Origin: Sphaerulina vaccinii
Lineage: Eukaryota; Ascomycota; Dothideomycetes; Mycosphaerellales; Mycosphaerellaceae
Reading direction: 5' to 3'
NCBI GenBank assembly: GCA_022570795.1
Contig: JAKUDP010000002.1
Coordinates: 930,001-994,000 of the forward strand
DNA length: 64,000 nucleotides
Made by a program: the position numbers and the translations under genes. Below the pieces are notes generated by a model. The model was not told where the DNA came from. It did not search any database and saw nothing but the letters and a program-made list of their open reading frames with translations. Shown here in pieces: positions 1 through 12,867 of this stretch. Positions within the stretch are counted from its first letter, which is position 1; every line of letters begins with the position of its first letter.

Positions 1-964
1 TGGGCTGGGCGTACATGGGACTGGATGGACAGCATCGGCCTCATCTCGCCCAACTACCAAGTCTTCGACGGCTCCGACGACACTATCAACTGCACCGAAC
101 TCGATCACACTCAATGGACGTACAACCCTGCTGTTCTTCTTTACGGCACAGCTACTATGGCTAACCTCACCAATGAGCAAGTGTGGAAAGACAGAACAGA
201 GGGTCTGCTCACGTCCATTGAGAACACATTCTTCTTGCCTAATGGTGACATCGATAACTCGACAGACGTGTATGTACCACGACACAAGCTCGTGGTAGAT
301 TCTGGCTGACGTGAAGTAGCATGTTCGAGGCATCTTGCGAACCATTCGGTACTTGCAACAACGACCAATACTCCTTCAAGGCATATCTCGCTCGCTGGCT
401 TTCGAAGTCTGCAGTGGTATACCCTGGCATCACCGATAGTATCGCACAACGACTACGAGCTTCAGCACTCGCAGCTGCGCAAGCATGCTCCGGGCCTTCC
501 GTAACCCAGAACTGCGGACAGAAGTGGTACACTGGTGGCTACGATGGTTCTTTTGGCGTTGGTAAGCATACGCCCCTTTTACACATCTCACGACAAATAC
601 TAAACAATGTACAGGCCAGCAAATGTCCGCCCTGGAGACCGTGCAGTCTCTCCTGCTACTCAACGAGACCTGGTCCCCGCGACGCGAGCCACGCACGGAA
701 CCAAACGTGACGATCCAGGTTGTGCCCGTGACGAGTACGTTCCCGTTGAATCCCCCGAAGGAGACTTCCAATTCTGGTGTGACTGGTGGCGGCGCGAACG
801 ATCATACTTCCCAATCTTCAGGAACGAGGACTAACGTGCCTGGTACATCTAGGACAACCAAAGGTAGCTCGACTTCTCAGGGTCTAGCTGTACTTAAGAC
901 GTGGGCTGTGCTAGCGACACCTGTGGTCCTTCTTGTGGCGTTTGGTGGATTGGTACTGGTGTAA
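1..964 (+). CDS. GH76 mannan endo-1,6-alpha-mannosidase (DFG5/DCW1-like), 5'-truncated
   Basis: This is the 3' part of a GH76 enzyme that acts at the plasma membrane/cell wall, where DFG5/DCW1 proteins are thought to cross-link GPI-mannoproteins to glucan. Exons by splice signals: <1-269, 320-561, 615-964. The introns (270-319 and 562-614) begin GTATGT and GTAAGC and end TAG and CAG, and both joins restore frame. Family hallmarks in the joined frame are WDWMDSIGLI, QWTYN, CNNDQYSFKAYLARW and FGVGQQMSALE. The tail is Ser/Thr/Gly-rich and ends in a hydrophobic segment (last ~20 residues), as expected for a GPI-attachment signal. The N-terminus with the catalytic Asp pair lies upstream of the window. 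Identification is strong; the exact paralogue (DFG5 or DCW1) cannot be decided. Confidence 0.9.
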
Positions 965-1822
965 GGTGTTTTGGAGAAACGATACCCAGTTTTGTGCTTT
1001 GTCGCTCTTTTCGAGCGAGTTGGAATAGATGAAAAGATGATTGAGATGAAATCGACAGGATAGCATAGCATACAGAAATCAATCATGTGGTCAGGCACAG
1101 AAAGCCTACCACAGTGACCAAGTTCAGAGCAGGTTCCGAATATCCCCGATTGCCAAGAACCAGTCCATTTTGAGCGCACGTCCAACCGTCCACACACCAC
1201 CTTCTATCGAACAGTACAATGACATGCTAGACTCACCGGCCACATTTGCATCTAATTTCGGGCAGTTGTTTTACTACCTCACTCACGACCTGACGTTCTG
1301 CCTTTCTTTCAACGAAGCCAGCACCATTCGACATAATGGCAACGCCATATTCAGCGAACGCGGTCCTCGCGACGCGACGTCTGCGAAGTGAACGGTGGCA
1401 TATTCAAGTACTGCTGTCGGGGTCTCTCAGTGTAATGCAATGGTCGGTCGTAGCAGGTGGAAGGAAGCATGCATTACGGCTCAGCGAGCTGCACACTGCG
1501 CCTCCACCAGCCAAACTAGTTAGCCGACATGCATAGAAGGCCGCCCACAAGACTGTCAGCCTGATGGCGTTAAGCCGGGGCAGCTCTGATGGAGGGGGCG
1601 CACATGGCCAGATCTCTCAAGTCAGCTCGCGCTGATATCTTCTGTCTTCTCTCCGCTCGAGCTGAGCAGCCAGCAGGCCAGGCCGCGGAGGATCTTCTGG
1701 ACTATTTCACACAGTGCAATTCTTCCCTCTTGTGCACAAATACGAACAGTACTTGAACCATCTCACGCGCACAACAGCGCGTAACGAGTTGATTTGCTTC
1801 GTCACCATTGTGGTCTCTTGCA
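965..1822. other. Intergenic, no gene seen
   Basis: Between the GH76 3' end and the next start I see only short chance frames and no family-like peptide, tRNA or repeat. It presumably holds the GH76 terminator and the promoter of the next gene. Confidence 0.5.
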
Positions 1823-4800
1823 ATGTCGGCTGCCACTGAGCTTGAGCCGGGTCAAGTTGAACAGCATCTCGAGGACAGCCCGCAGGGAACAACATCCACT
1901 GGCCCAAGCACAGAGCCAAATGCTGCCCACACCAGCTCAGATGCGCCACAGGAGGAGACTGCGCGACCAGATGGCGTTTTGGACGAGTCAACCGAGCGTG
2001 CCAACGACGGAATCGAGGCAGAGAATGATCAAGAGTCGACAGACTCAACTACCACAACAGAAGACTGGGAAGTCACGACACCTCTGACGCTCCGATACAA
2101 GTATGAGGGATATAGTCTAGAACGTGCGCCTGACACACGAGAATTCATGTGCTGGTCTCGGGTTAGTGTTGTGAAATTACCTGTCTCGAACTCTCAACTC
2201 ATAACCCTGTGTGGGAGACATAAGCAAGAATCTGAACTGGATACGACTGAATTGTTTTTGCGAATGGAACTCAACCAGCAATCCATCATCAATCGGCTAA
2301 TAGCTGATCGACGAGCATCAAGTCCTGGAGCTGATTGGCTTCTAAGGAGCATCTCCCTTACCACGTCGAGCCAAACAGAGAATGTCATCTCGAAGATGAT
2401 AGTGATCATCAGGTGTCCTATGGACGATGTGTCATCAGATACTGTGGATGACTTTGTCGTGAAAGATGTCATCGACTTGGCCGACAAGGTCGACAAGGGC
2501 AAGGAGAAAAAGACCAAGAAGGAGAGCGGCAAGAAGAAGAAAGATCACGATCCATTCGATGACTTTATCGAGCCTCCCTATACTGGCCCGCCACTTGGTG
2601 GTCATCCTGATCCATTCGCTGGCCTGGGTCAAGATCCCAACATCATGCATGTCCCCCCAGCAGCACCTCCTGGACAGCACTTCCAGCACTACCCTCCGCC
2701 TCCCCCGGGGGCCATTCCCGTGGACCAATTCTATCAACACCATAATATGCCATCCGCTCATCCGATCTATCCCTATCCGCGATTCGATTACTATGGCGAC
2801 GAAAGCGGCTTTCAGACTCGCAAACAAGACAATTGGCGTTCGCGATCCTGGTCTCGCGAACGTCGCAAACTACGGGAGGAAGAAGACCCTCGCATACGCG
2901 AGGAAGCTCTTCGTCGACAACAAGACCGGGTGTATGTCTATGAACCGGACCGAAGCTCTCGGTCCTGGTCTCCTCAGCGTGGGCGCGAGCTCTCTCCACA
3001 GCCTCGCAGGGCCAGAGAAGACGAAGGCCTACGTCGCAAGGTCTCTCATGAACTCCTTGCAGTCAGAGAGGAGAGAAAAAGCATGCTCGCCGACGTGAAG
3101 ATGCTGATCGCTCGTTGCAGACCAATCAATCTCGCGTGAGCGATGAGTACAATCGAGGTCGAGACAGCCTCGAACAGAATCGTGGTCGCCCACGTGCGCA
3201 AGGGCAAGAGCAGATTCTCCGCAATAATGGCAATGCTCGCGATGATCGCGCAGGCAGATCCGAACAACGCGATCGCCAGCGAGCCGGTCAAGATGTACTT
3301 GATGGTTTGGACCCAACTGAACCGCCTGTCTCGGCTCAGACTAGCCTCTTGAGTAACACTTCTTCTACTCAGTCTCGGGAAACTGGAATGTTATCCTTGC
3401 CATCGGGCACGAGCTTCACGCCGCCGTCGTCTGCGCCAACATCGTATCGAAATCTTGATGACAACTATCCAGAACGCAGGGAGCCATACGCTCAGAATGT
3501 TATGGAGCAACGGCGAGTTCATATCGCAGAGCGCGATAGCGCTGCTGATAGGCGAGCCTTTCCGTGGGGTAAGCGACAATGTATAAAGACATAGTGGGAC
3601 TAGAAGACACTGACCGTGGCACAGAGAAACCTCCTGAAGCTAATGGCTTGAACGCTCTGACGGTACTGGGAGAAGACTACAAGTCTGCAAGATCTGCCCA
3701 TCATCGTCTTAACGCTCAGCAGCAACAGCAGGACGCGATACTGGTGACACGTGCTACGAATGACACGACCATCAATCTGATGGTGTCAAAAATCTGTCAA
3801 TACCTTGTCGAGCACAAGTACAGCACCTGGCTCTGGCAAGACAGTGCTCTGGATATCCTGGATGGCCTGATCCGTGACTACGCTATGCTTTACGGTAAAA
3901 GGTTGATGCCGTTAGGTACAAGTGGTTCCGCAATACCCATTGTCCGCAAGTACAGCAGAGAGATCGCACGACACGTCAAGGATAATATCGTCAGTCCGGA
4001 TGCTACGAGCTCGGATTCGTCACGAATAGCTAGGCCATCAGAGGACAGCTCAACTTCAAGCTCCGAACAAGCGAAAGTACTCGTGTGTGGCTCTGAATTC
4101 AGATGGCTGCTCGATCGGATGCGTCGTCATTCGCTCGTGTATCCTACAGCACCCCTCTATGAGATTACGCGCACTGCAATATCGCGCCATTTTGAAGAAT
4201 TACCACCTGGTGCGGCCATGCAATTATCTCTTGACTGGTCACCTGTCGAGTACTTGAAGGATCAGTTCGATGCTGATGATCGTCAACTTTCACGTACGAT
4301 CGTTTTCTGCGGATCTGCAAAAGCGGCATATGCGACAACAGTGGGCGAATACCTCCAGACTATGTGGCCTGTGGTCGGACAAAATGCCCTTCATTGCGTG
4401 GAAGACGCTTGTTCGAGAACAGATCGAACATCTTCGAGAGATGATTCAGGCGTGCACGTAGAGGTCAAAATTACGCCCTCGACGACCATTTTTGCGCTCA
4501 GTGGGACCGCTAGCGGAATTTTAGACACAGCAGAGGCCTGTCTGTGGCTTGCTATGGCCTGCCGGGAGCACAAAGGTACTGAGCAAGTAGCATATTGCTC
4601 TCCCAAGATCGACAGAAGTAGCCAACACCTGAGTGCAAGCCCTCGATTCGAAGAGGTTGTGGGTTCTCGAACAGATGGCTTGTGCTGGTTGAACATGGTT
4701 GCGAATCCAGTGATTGCGCATGGCTGGCCAATACCATTGCGCGAGCATCCTGGTCAGCAGAGAGGTCTGGAGACTTCGGCAGATCTGATGATTGCATTGA

Positions 4801-6710
4801 GTCAAGCGAACTGGGCTACATCATACGCGGGTTGGTTTCTGCTCAAAGGATTGATGTCAGCTCTTGTGCCAATTTGTGAAGTCGGCACCTCTCTGGTCTG
4901 GCACTTTGTCCTCAATCAAACGCAAGGTGATAAACGATTGACCTACAACGACATTATACCTACCACGAACAAACACCAGAAATTCGAGCTCGATGCGGAT
5001 GTCCTGGCCGATCGCCGACACTTCATTGGAGTCTGGAGTGATGCAGTGCATATCATGGCTGGTAGCGACAACAGCTCGCTATATAACATCCAGCTCAGCC
5101 AAAGTAAGCCTGCAACTCAGTATACATGTTCACTTTCGGGCGTTTCTGTTGGTGGTGGCAAATTCATCACTGCGGGCGCGTCAGTCGCTTTTGGAAAGAA
5201 AGACAGGGCGCCTGTGCTTGCTTGGGCCGCCTCGAAGCCATTTGAACTTCAGATTCGTAATCTGGCGGACATCGATATCGTTTTGTACGGCAGCGAATCA
5301 CACGATCGTCGAGCTTGGCTACTCGATGGTGCAAGCGTCGTGCTCCATCTAGCTCGAGCCTGGATGTGCTCGGAAAGCGCTCAATTCATGTCTAATGACG
5401 CGCTCAGTCTTCTGACTTATCCGGAAGCGCCTGGAGGACGCGAAGCATCTTTGAGCGCTCTCATGGAGAACAAAAGGCGACGTATCACATTATTTGAAGA
5501 TGGCGAAGACAAATTCGAGACTGTTGAGAACATCGCAGATCGGCCGGTTACCCAGGGGCTGTACAGCTTTACAGGACCTCGTGGCAAGCTGAAACACGAG
5601 CACAAGACCTCTGTGTCACGCTGGACATATCAACATCTCGTGAGCTCGTTCTGTTACGTCCTGGAAGCTATGCACGACAAGCTTTATCAGCTCTCATATC
5701 ACGCTCCGGAAATGACGCTGAGAGTACCTACAAGCAAAACGCTACTTTCTGGATGGGACTTCCAGGATGTGCTGAAGCAGCGTGGTCCATTCAAGCCTCG
5801 AGTAGCGGAGCTCAGTTCTAATGCTGATGGTTGGGTCAAGCTCATCACACAACGTAACTGCGTGGTGTTGCTGGCGAGAACATTTGGTGAGATGATACGT
5901 CCAGAGATGCTGAGCGAATCGTGTGTAAGGACATGGACAGTCCCAACAGGTCATGACTATCTGTCTGTTCCTTTGATGATACTCGAAAAACTGTCAGAAC
6001 GCTGGAGTCCCGACCATGATCCAAGCCGGGGCTGCCTCCAGATCACCGACGACACATTCTGGCATGGGTTTACACCTCTCGAAACCGAATGCCGCTGCAC
6101 TGATGAGACTTCTTGTCACATAGTGAGCCACATGGGAACCAAGGCTGTATACTCTGCTCGTAACAGCAGGGGTTGTTCCTCTGTAACGAACTTCTGGCAT
6201 AAGAAGAGAATGCAAGCAGCACTCATCGGAGGCTCGAAGATCAAGCTGCGGCGGCCTTCACCTCCTACCACACGTGGGCACCACCGTGATCTATCAGAAT
6301 CCCCGAGCGGAGTTTCGAATGTTCACACAAGCGATAGTGGCTACGGCACCATGTCTACGCCAATACTGACAGCTTCGTCCTTCACTGAACCAAGCGGGCC
6401 TAGAACATCAACGACGACGATCGGTTCCGAAGAAGACGAGAAGAGTGATAAGTTCTACGAGCTGCGTAGTGAGCAGGCATCAAATCGGCTGCAAAGCCAC
6501 TCGTGCTCGTGCGATCACACACCTGCTAGCACGGACCGACACTCCTTCGTCCCTAGTAAGGCTAAAGAGAAAAGCCTGCCGCGAATGTCGTCCAATGCCT
6601 CCATGGCGTCGACAAGAGTGCTTCGCAGGGTATCTGGAAGTATTGGCTCGGTGAAGAACCAGCACGATGCGCGAGCGAGTATTAAACCCTTTTTGAGCGT
6701 TCTGGAATAG
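1823..6710 (+). CDS. Very large unrecognised fungal protein (~1,570-1,590 aa)
   Basis: I do not recognise a named family. Exons: 1823-3061, 3121-3568, 3625-6710. Intron 3062-3120 (GTCAGA, branch CTGAT, GCAG) and intron 3569-3624 (GTAAGC, branch CTGAC, ACAG) both restore frame. A further possible intron, 2162-2224 (GTTAGT...TAAG, 63 nt), is in frame, so the protein has 1,590 or 1,569 residues. The order is: acidic N-terminus; a conserved-looking block (EFMCWSR ... TELFLRMELNQQS); a Lys-rich stretch; a Pro/Tyr-rich low-complexity stretch; an Arg-rich SRSWSRERRK region; then a long globular half with WLNMVANPVIAHGWPIP, which I associate with uncharacterised fungal-only proteins. The C-terminus is Ser-rich. 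No transmembrane segment or signal peptide is evident. The ATG at 1823 is the first in frame. Confidence 0.8.
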
Positions 6711-6903
6711 ATGCAGACGAAGACATAATATCGACAGAATGAACAGACACGGCATGACTCGACAGACGTGCGCCAGACTTGAGTGCGATGCTGAGCTGAA
6801 AGTTATACAACACTATAAGATAAGTGTTGTCTCACTGTCAGAAAAGTTGAAGCCGGTATCCCGGTACATGACGCAGCGGAGTTCATGATCTCGGTTTCCA
6901 CCT

Positions 6904-8694
6904 TCACAGCATATATCGAAACCCAGCAGCCAATTGCCTCTCTGTAGGGCCACTCTTCCCAAGAGCCTTGCCTTGATCCATCATTTGATTCTGTTTCCTC
7001 AGATATAAAAATGTCCAAGTCGCCATAGCGATAGCAATAACTGCTGCTCCCAGATTCACCAGAAATGCTGCGATGTAGCGTGGTGAGTCGTAGTAGAGAT
7101 AAGCTGTCCAGATATTCGGAGTATTGCAGATGCAGTTGATGATCGCGATAGAAGCTGCTCGTTTGACGGCTGGTTGTGAAAGACTACCGCTAATCCAGGA
7201 GAGGAGGACGATCGAGGAGGAGTAGAAGGAGGCTGGCATTAGCATTATGGCGAAGTCTGGGAGACGGTGTGTCAGTAAGATAGTGGTGGTGAGGAGGTGA
7301 GTAATGCTTACAGCGACCGGCAATGCTGAGGGTTGAGACTGCGATGATGTTTGCGATGACTGTGACGACCAGTGGCAGGGCGATGTGGAGGTAGCGATTG
7401 CTTCTTTTGTCTGACCAGAAGCCGTTGATGAGCATGCAGATGACGCAGAAGCAGAAAGGTGGCTGTGAATCATGTCAGTGAGGGGCGTTGCGCGAGGAAG
7501 TGTCTCCAAGATACTGACTGCAGTCAGGCCATACGTCGTGTTGCGATCATAGCCTAGTCCTCCCACCACGGTGGGGAAGAAGTTATTCACCGCTTCAAGA
7601 TTGTCAGCAGCGACCTGTGATGCGGTGTAGAAACAACTTACCTGCAGCAGTATACGTTGCATACAAAGTACCGCACATGAGCCAAGTCTTAGGATCTGAC
7701 ACTGCCATGATGAAGCCTTGCCTAGCTGACACTTCTTGTGATTGGTCTTGTTGCTTTTGGTCGATTTCGTAATTGAAACGAATCCAGTCGTGCTCCTTTT
7801 GAGTGAAGCCAATGATTCTGCTCGGTGAATTTGGCAGATACAGTGCGAAGATGATGGCGAGGCCGATGGTCAGGACGCCTTCGATGAGGAATAACCTGCG
7901 CATCTCATCAGTCACGTGTCAGTGTAATGGGGCGAGATGAACGCACCATCTCCACCCCTCAAGTCCATGAGCGCCATCGAGCTCGATGATACCAATTGCG
8001 AAGAGTGTGCCAAAAGCATTGCCCAGTTGACTTCCAGAGTACAGTATCGCAGTCCTGAACGCGATCTGCTTGCGGTTGTAAAACATAGAAAGGTAGAAGA
8101 ATGCTCCTGGAAAGAACGCTGCTTCGACAAAGCCAAGCATGAAGCGGCAGGCTAGAAGGCCTCCAAAGCTGTGGACAAGAGCCGTACATGCAGACACAAG
8201 ACCCCACAGAGCCACTGCTGCGCAAATGTAGATTCCCGGCCATTTGATCTTCGACACGATCAGGTTCGAAGGGACTTGCATGAGGACTGGAGAAAGTTAG
8301 TACTCGATTGCAGTCGCTTTACCAGGGAAGGCTTACTGTAGCCTACAAATAGGATGCTCACACAGGTATTGTACTGCGTTACTGACATATTTAGATCTAC
8401 CATGATGTTGGCGAGCTTAGATGCTGCGATGTTCTGTGAAAGTCAGACATGATGTTCCAAAGGTACCACGTGGCTCACCTGTCTGTCCAGATAGTTGAGG
8501 ATATACATGATAGTAAGTGCTGGCATGATGAGCAAGTCCATCTTCAAAGTCGTCTTCCGGCCAAACTTCTGAATCTCGTCCTCGGACATGCCGTCCAGAC
8601 ATGCTGGATATGGAGCATCGTGTTCGCGCTGTATTTTGGCATCGTCAAGTTCGTAGTCTTCGATACGGTCCGCGGTGCTCTTGATGTCTGCCAT
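6904..8694 (-). CDS. MFS permease, allantoate permease (Dal5/ACS) family
   Basis: A plasma-membrane proton symporter of the anion:cation symporter group, which moves organic anions such as allantoate, vitamins or sugar acids. Seven exons on the minus strand: 8694-8479, 8433-8337, 8286-7947, 7895-7642, 7592-7519, 7462-7312, 7256-6904 (494 aa). All six introns are 45-56 nt GT-AG and every join is in frame. Hallmarks: MYILNYLDRQNIAASKLANI in TM1, the RFMLGFVEAAFFPG segment, GWRWLFLIEG after TM6, and YDRNTTYGLTAPPF. About 12 membrane segments are implied. It diverges from the KduD-like dehydrogenase at 9112, which suggests a sugar-acid or related carboxylate as substrate (inference). The gene looks intact. 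Confidence 0.92.
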
Positions 8695-9111
8695 GATAGG
8701 GAGTCAGAAGTCGATGGTACCTCGCAAGGCACGAACGGGCACGGCGGGATGATGGTGTTTTGAACATCGCGTCGAGGTGCCATGCAGGTGAAGCGTCACC
8801 CTGTGGATCCTCTGTGATACTGCGTGGTAGCGGTAAACAGATACTACGTTTTCTCCATTGGGGACCCCAGGATTTGCTCTTGGCAAACGAGCGGAGGTTA
8901 TGGAGACGGGTGACCCCCAAGCCCCCATCGCTTCACCTTCTTCTCTTCTGATGTTCAGACCGACTGCGGAAACTCTTGCCAGGGATGTGGCCGAGTTCCG
9001 ATCCTGAATCTCTCGCAGTAGAGTGTCGGCAACTGCGTTGGTAAAGACTATAGTCAACTTCAGTGTGATTGTCTTGAAACTGCATTGCATGTCGATCGTA
9101 CTCTGCACAAT
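8695..9111. promoter_or_regulatory. Shared divergent promoter (transporter / dehydrogenase)
   Basis: A 417-bp interval separates the two divergently read start codons, so it must hold both promoters. A GCGGAG hexamer at 8891-8896 fits the loose CreA (SYGGRG) consensus, but six-base matches are frequent by chance. No clear TATA box was seen. Confidence 0.45.
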
Positions 9112-10086
9112 ATGACTGATGTTCTTAGTCTCTTCTCGTTGACGGGTCGTACAGCGCTCATCACAGGGGCGACGAGAGGTATAGGCCAAGCACTAGCTAT
9201 AGCATTAGCTGAAGCTGGCGCAGACTTAGTTCTGGTGCAAAGAGATGAAAGCAATCAGACAACCAAGGAAGCAATTCAAAAGTTGGGCAGAAAAGCGACA
9301 ATAGTCACAGCTGATCTCGCCTCAGCATCTGATGTCGCAAGCCTTACAAAGCGTGTGCTCGATGCTGGCCACGATATCGACATCTTGGTGAACTGTGGCG
9401 GCATTCAGCGGCGACATCCGTAAGTATTCTGGCTGCTAATGTGAGTGAAGAATGACACTGATTGAAACACAGCGCTCACGAGTTCCCGGACAGCGACTGG
9501 AATGAGGTAAGTAAGGTTTATGAGGGACTTCGACGTATTGGCTCTGCATGGTAGCTAAGCAAGGTGCTTTTCCAGGTCCTGCAAGTGAACTTGAACACAG
9601 TCTTCACATTGTGCAGAGATGTTGGCGCATATATGCTGAAACGGGAACCAGGAGGTCCATCCATCAATGGAGTTCTACACCGAGGCTCAATCATCAACAT
9701 TGCTTCGCTTGTCTCCTTCCAAGGCGGACTTAATGTTCCAGCATATGCCAGCGCGAAAGGCGGAGTCGCACAGTTGACAAAGAGTCTGTCGAACCAGTGG
9801 GCAGCTCAGGGCATCAACGTGAACGCGATCGCGCCTGGATACATCCATACTGATATGAATGATGCTCTGATCAAGGACGAGAAGAGAGCAGCATCAATAC
9901 TCGAGCGAATACCAGCCGGAAGATGGGGCCTTCCAGATGATTTCAAGGGATCCATCGTCTTCTTGGCCAGTCGTGCCAGTCTGTATATATCTGGAGAGAT
10001 CCTGACTGTTGATGGAGGGTGGGTAGGCTGTACATTTTGTGATGATGATGTCGTACTGACGCGTGAACAGATGGATGGGTCGTTGA
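9112..10086 (+). CDS. SDR, 2-deoxy-D-gluconate 3-dehydrogenase (KduD)-like
   Basis: A cytosolic NAD(P)-dependent oxidoreductase, 266 aa. Exons: 9112-9419, 9473-9506, 9576-10018, 10071-10086. The last exon is only 16 nt and supplies the family-typical end GGWMGR; reading on without splicing gives an unrelated tail. Features: Rossmann motif TGATRGIG, cofactor/substrate segment DILVNCGGIQRRHP (KduD-like), NIAS, catalytic YxxxK in PAYASAKGG, and VDGG near the end. The usual NNAG motif reads NCGG, which is unusual but not disabling in itself. It pairs head-to-head with a Dal5-type permease. The substrate (2-keto-3-deoxygluconate-type sugar acid) is inferred from family resemblance. Confidence 0.9.
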
Positions 10087-10384
10087 GTGAAGAATACCGC
10101 ATTGGCTGGCTGGGTGCCGAAATATCGTGGGACTTCCCACCATTTTCTTCACCTAGGGTCGTGGCAGCCTGGTCCGGGTGCCTGCCTCGCCTGCCTGTTT
10201 TTGGCATTGCTCGCGTCTCCAACAATCAAACATCGACGCGTATATATCGAGACTGTATCTCCGTGAGTAAGGTAAGAGGACAATCTCGACTACTGCTCTC
10301 ATTAAGCACCAGATTCTTTACATTCATGAACTTCCTTGACCGCGCGGCATTCAGGATCACCACACACCTCATCAGGACCAGACC

Positions 10385-12867
10385 ATGGGAGCCGACAAGT
10401 ACTGCGCCATCTGTGGCGGACCTATCAAAGCCCTCCAGGACGAGGAGAGCAGATCGGATAGCGAACGAGCTAGAAGGCATCGACGGAGCATCATTGCCGG
10501 TGGACGTTATAACCTCTACCATGAGGGCAGCGAAGACGCCGTGGACACACTCCGCTCCCATGATGATGCACAATTGCGGAAGGAAGACAACCACGATGAC
10601 AATATCCTTGACTCGGAGCATGTCTACACTATCGAGCATTCATACGACCCAGAGATCATGTCAGGACACGATACGTCGTGGCTAGAGACAGTTGTCTTCT
10701 TGGTTCGCGATCCAGATATGAAGACAGTATCTAAATGCTACATCAGCCAACCCGGATACTTCGAGGACTATAACTGGGCCTTTGCAAAAGGCCATCCCGA
10801 GAAGCCCGACGATGAGCTCGAACTCTGTCTCTACGAAAGCTATAACTTCAATGAGTCGGTATCTTTTCCATGCCACCGCACATGTCTCGAGATCTTTGCA
10901 CGCGCCACACTAGGAACACCAAGCGTCGACGCCTTGGGTCCCGACCTGCTCTACGAGGTCATGAGTCAAGACATAGGAGTTGGGTACTCATTGCTCAACT
11001 TGGATTATGGCGACCGCGGTGACTCTGAGCAATTCTGGGAATGCAACGTTGGTGAAGAGGTAGGCGTTTCAAAACCAGAAAATGAATACAGACTGATGTG
11101 TTCAAAGTACTGTGTCATTGATCCATTGGAGCCTTCGGTGCTTACAAGCGATAAATTACGGGCACTACTTCACGAATGCTCCTCCATGACCAAGGAAGGT
11201 ACAAAACTTCCGCGGAGGACTACTGATCGTTTTAGCAACCTTTCGAACGAGCTCATTGTCCGTATCACAGACTTCCTGCCTGGACATGATGTACTTCGCT
11301 TATCTAGAGCCTCCTCGATCGCCTTCCGAGCCACAGATGATCATGGCTTTTGGCGAAGTCTTGTCTCACGAGAGATGGGCTGGCTCTGGAATACCTTGCC
11401 TGAACTTCGTGCCTCTGATGACGATCTTGACTGGAAGAGCATCTACACGATAATCGACCACGCCACCGGTCGGCCCTGGGGCATGCAGGGAGAGTACATG
11501 AGCCTCGCCAATCGCCGTCGCATCTGGAGCGCGTGCAATCAGCTCGCAGTCCACTATAAACGTCGCCTGGCATCATTCCGCAATGTTGAGGACGACTTTC
11601 GCGATAACGCTGTTTCGCTACAGATGCCTGAATTGTCGCACCCAGATCCGAAGAAGTCCTCGCCATTTTGCGAAACTATCCGAAGCTGGGACGCACGAGC
11701 TTCTGGTATGGTGCTAATAGTGGCATGGAACGCAAAGGAGGAGCTCGCGGGCATATCGCTCTGCGGACTTCTAGACGAACAATGTGCACATGTTGATACC
11801 ATACCGATCAGCAGAGGAGACTGGCTGCAGTCTCTGACGTTGTTCATGCAACCCGTTGATATATGGTCTCAGACCCCGGCATCCACAGTCGGCGCAGTGG
11901 TTGGCGTGAAGTTGCTCATGTCTTCTGGCATAGCTCACGACATAGGCGACGTCTATCCAGGACATGTTCGAAGACATCTAGCACCCTCACAAGGTCGCGA
12001 GATGGTTGGCTTTCAAGGTCGCGTCGACGAGGTATGGACGTCAGAACGGAGTTGTACCCACAGGACAGCTGACGGAGCACCTAGGAACTCCATCGAGTCC
12101 ATGCTCTAGGCATTCTCGAGGCCTACGAGCATACCTTCACTGACATGGACGATGACGACGACGACGAAGAACAAAGCACTGTGCACCCCTGCCGCTTCGT
12201 CTGGACATCCACCTCAGTACTGCTTCCGAGTCCGAACATGAACCACGACGCAGCAGAGTTGCACGAGATTTGGCAACATCCCACCATCATGATGGAGAAG
12301 TTCCACGACGGCATATTCGAACGAGGAGACGTACCAATTGATCTTATCCCAATGCAAGCCGTCGTGTACGATGAAGCCAGCATAACCGGCATAGAAGTCA
12401 TGCTAGTGCCCAATGGCAAAGTTACAAGTGCTGAAGGTGATGTCGTACGGGACATCAAGTCCATTGTCGGCATCAGAGTATGCCTAGCCGACGAAACGTG
12501 CAGACAGCCGTGGAGCTCAGTCGGCGCGTTCCCGTCACCAGAAGAGTACCAAGGCATGTATGGCCACGGCTACCACAACTACATCCAGCGCTTCGACATT
12601 GATGGTTCTGGTAACGAGTGCCTGGTATCAATTGGTGCGGAGATCAGTCAAGGATTGAACGCCATAAGCTTCAGGACAAACAGAGGGCGTGAGGTCGCCT
12701 TCAGCTCTCAATCTGGGAATAATAATTGGCATTGGCAGCACTTTCCCGCGGACTCTAGCCGACGCATGGTGGGATTCGTGTGTGGTTTCGCTACGATTGG
12801 GTACCCTCGTGAGCCGAAGCAGAACACGCGGTTGACCTGCATCACTGCCTTGAGTGCGAAGCGATGA
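10385..12867 (+). CDS. F-box domain protein, large (809 aa)
   Basis: A probable substrate adaptor of an SCF ubiquitin ligase. Exons 10385-12031 and 12085-12867; the 53-nt intron (GTATGG, branch GCTGAC, CTAG) is needed to enter the second frame. The N-terminus has a CxxC pair (YCAICGGPI) like other fungal proteins of this architecture. The F-box is at about residues 280-325 (FSNLSNELIVRITDFLPGHD ... FWRSL). The C-terminal half has no motif I can name; a run of acidic residues (TDMDDDDDDEE) follows the splice junction. No membrane segment is apparent. The target proteins are unknown. Confidence 0.85.
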
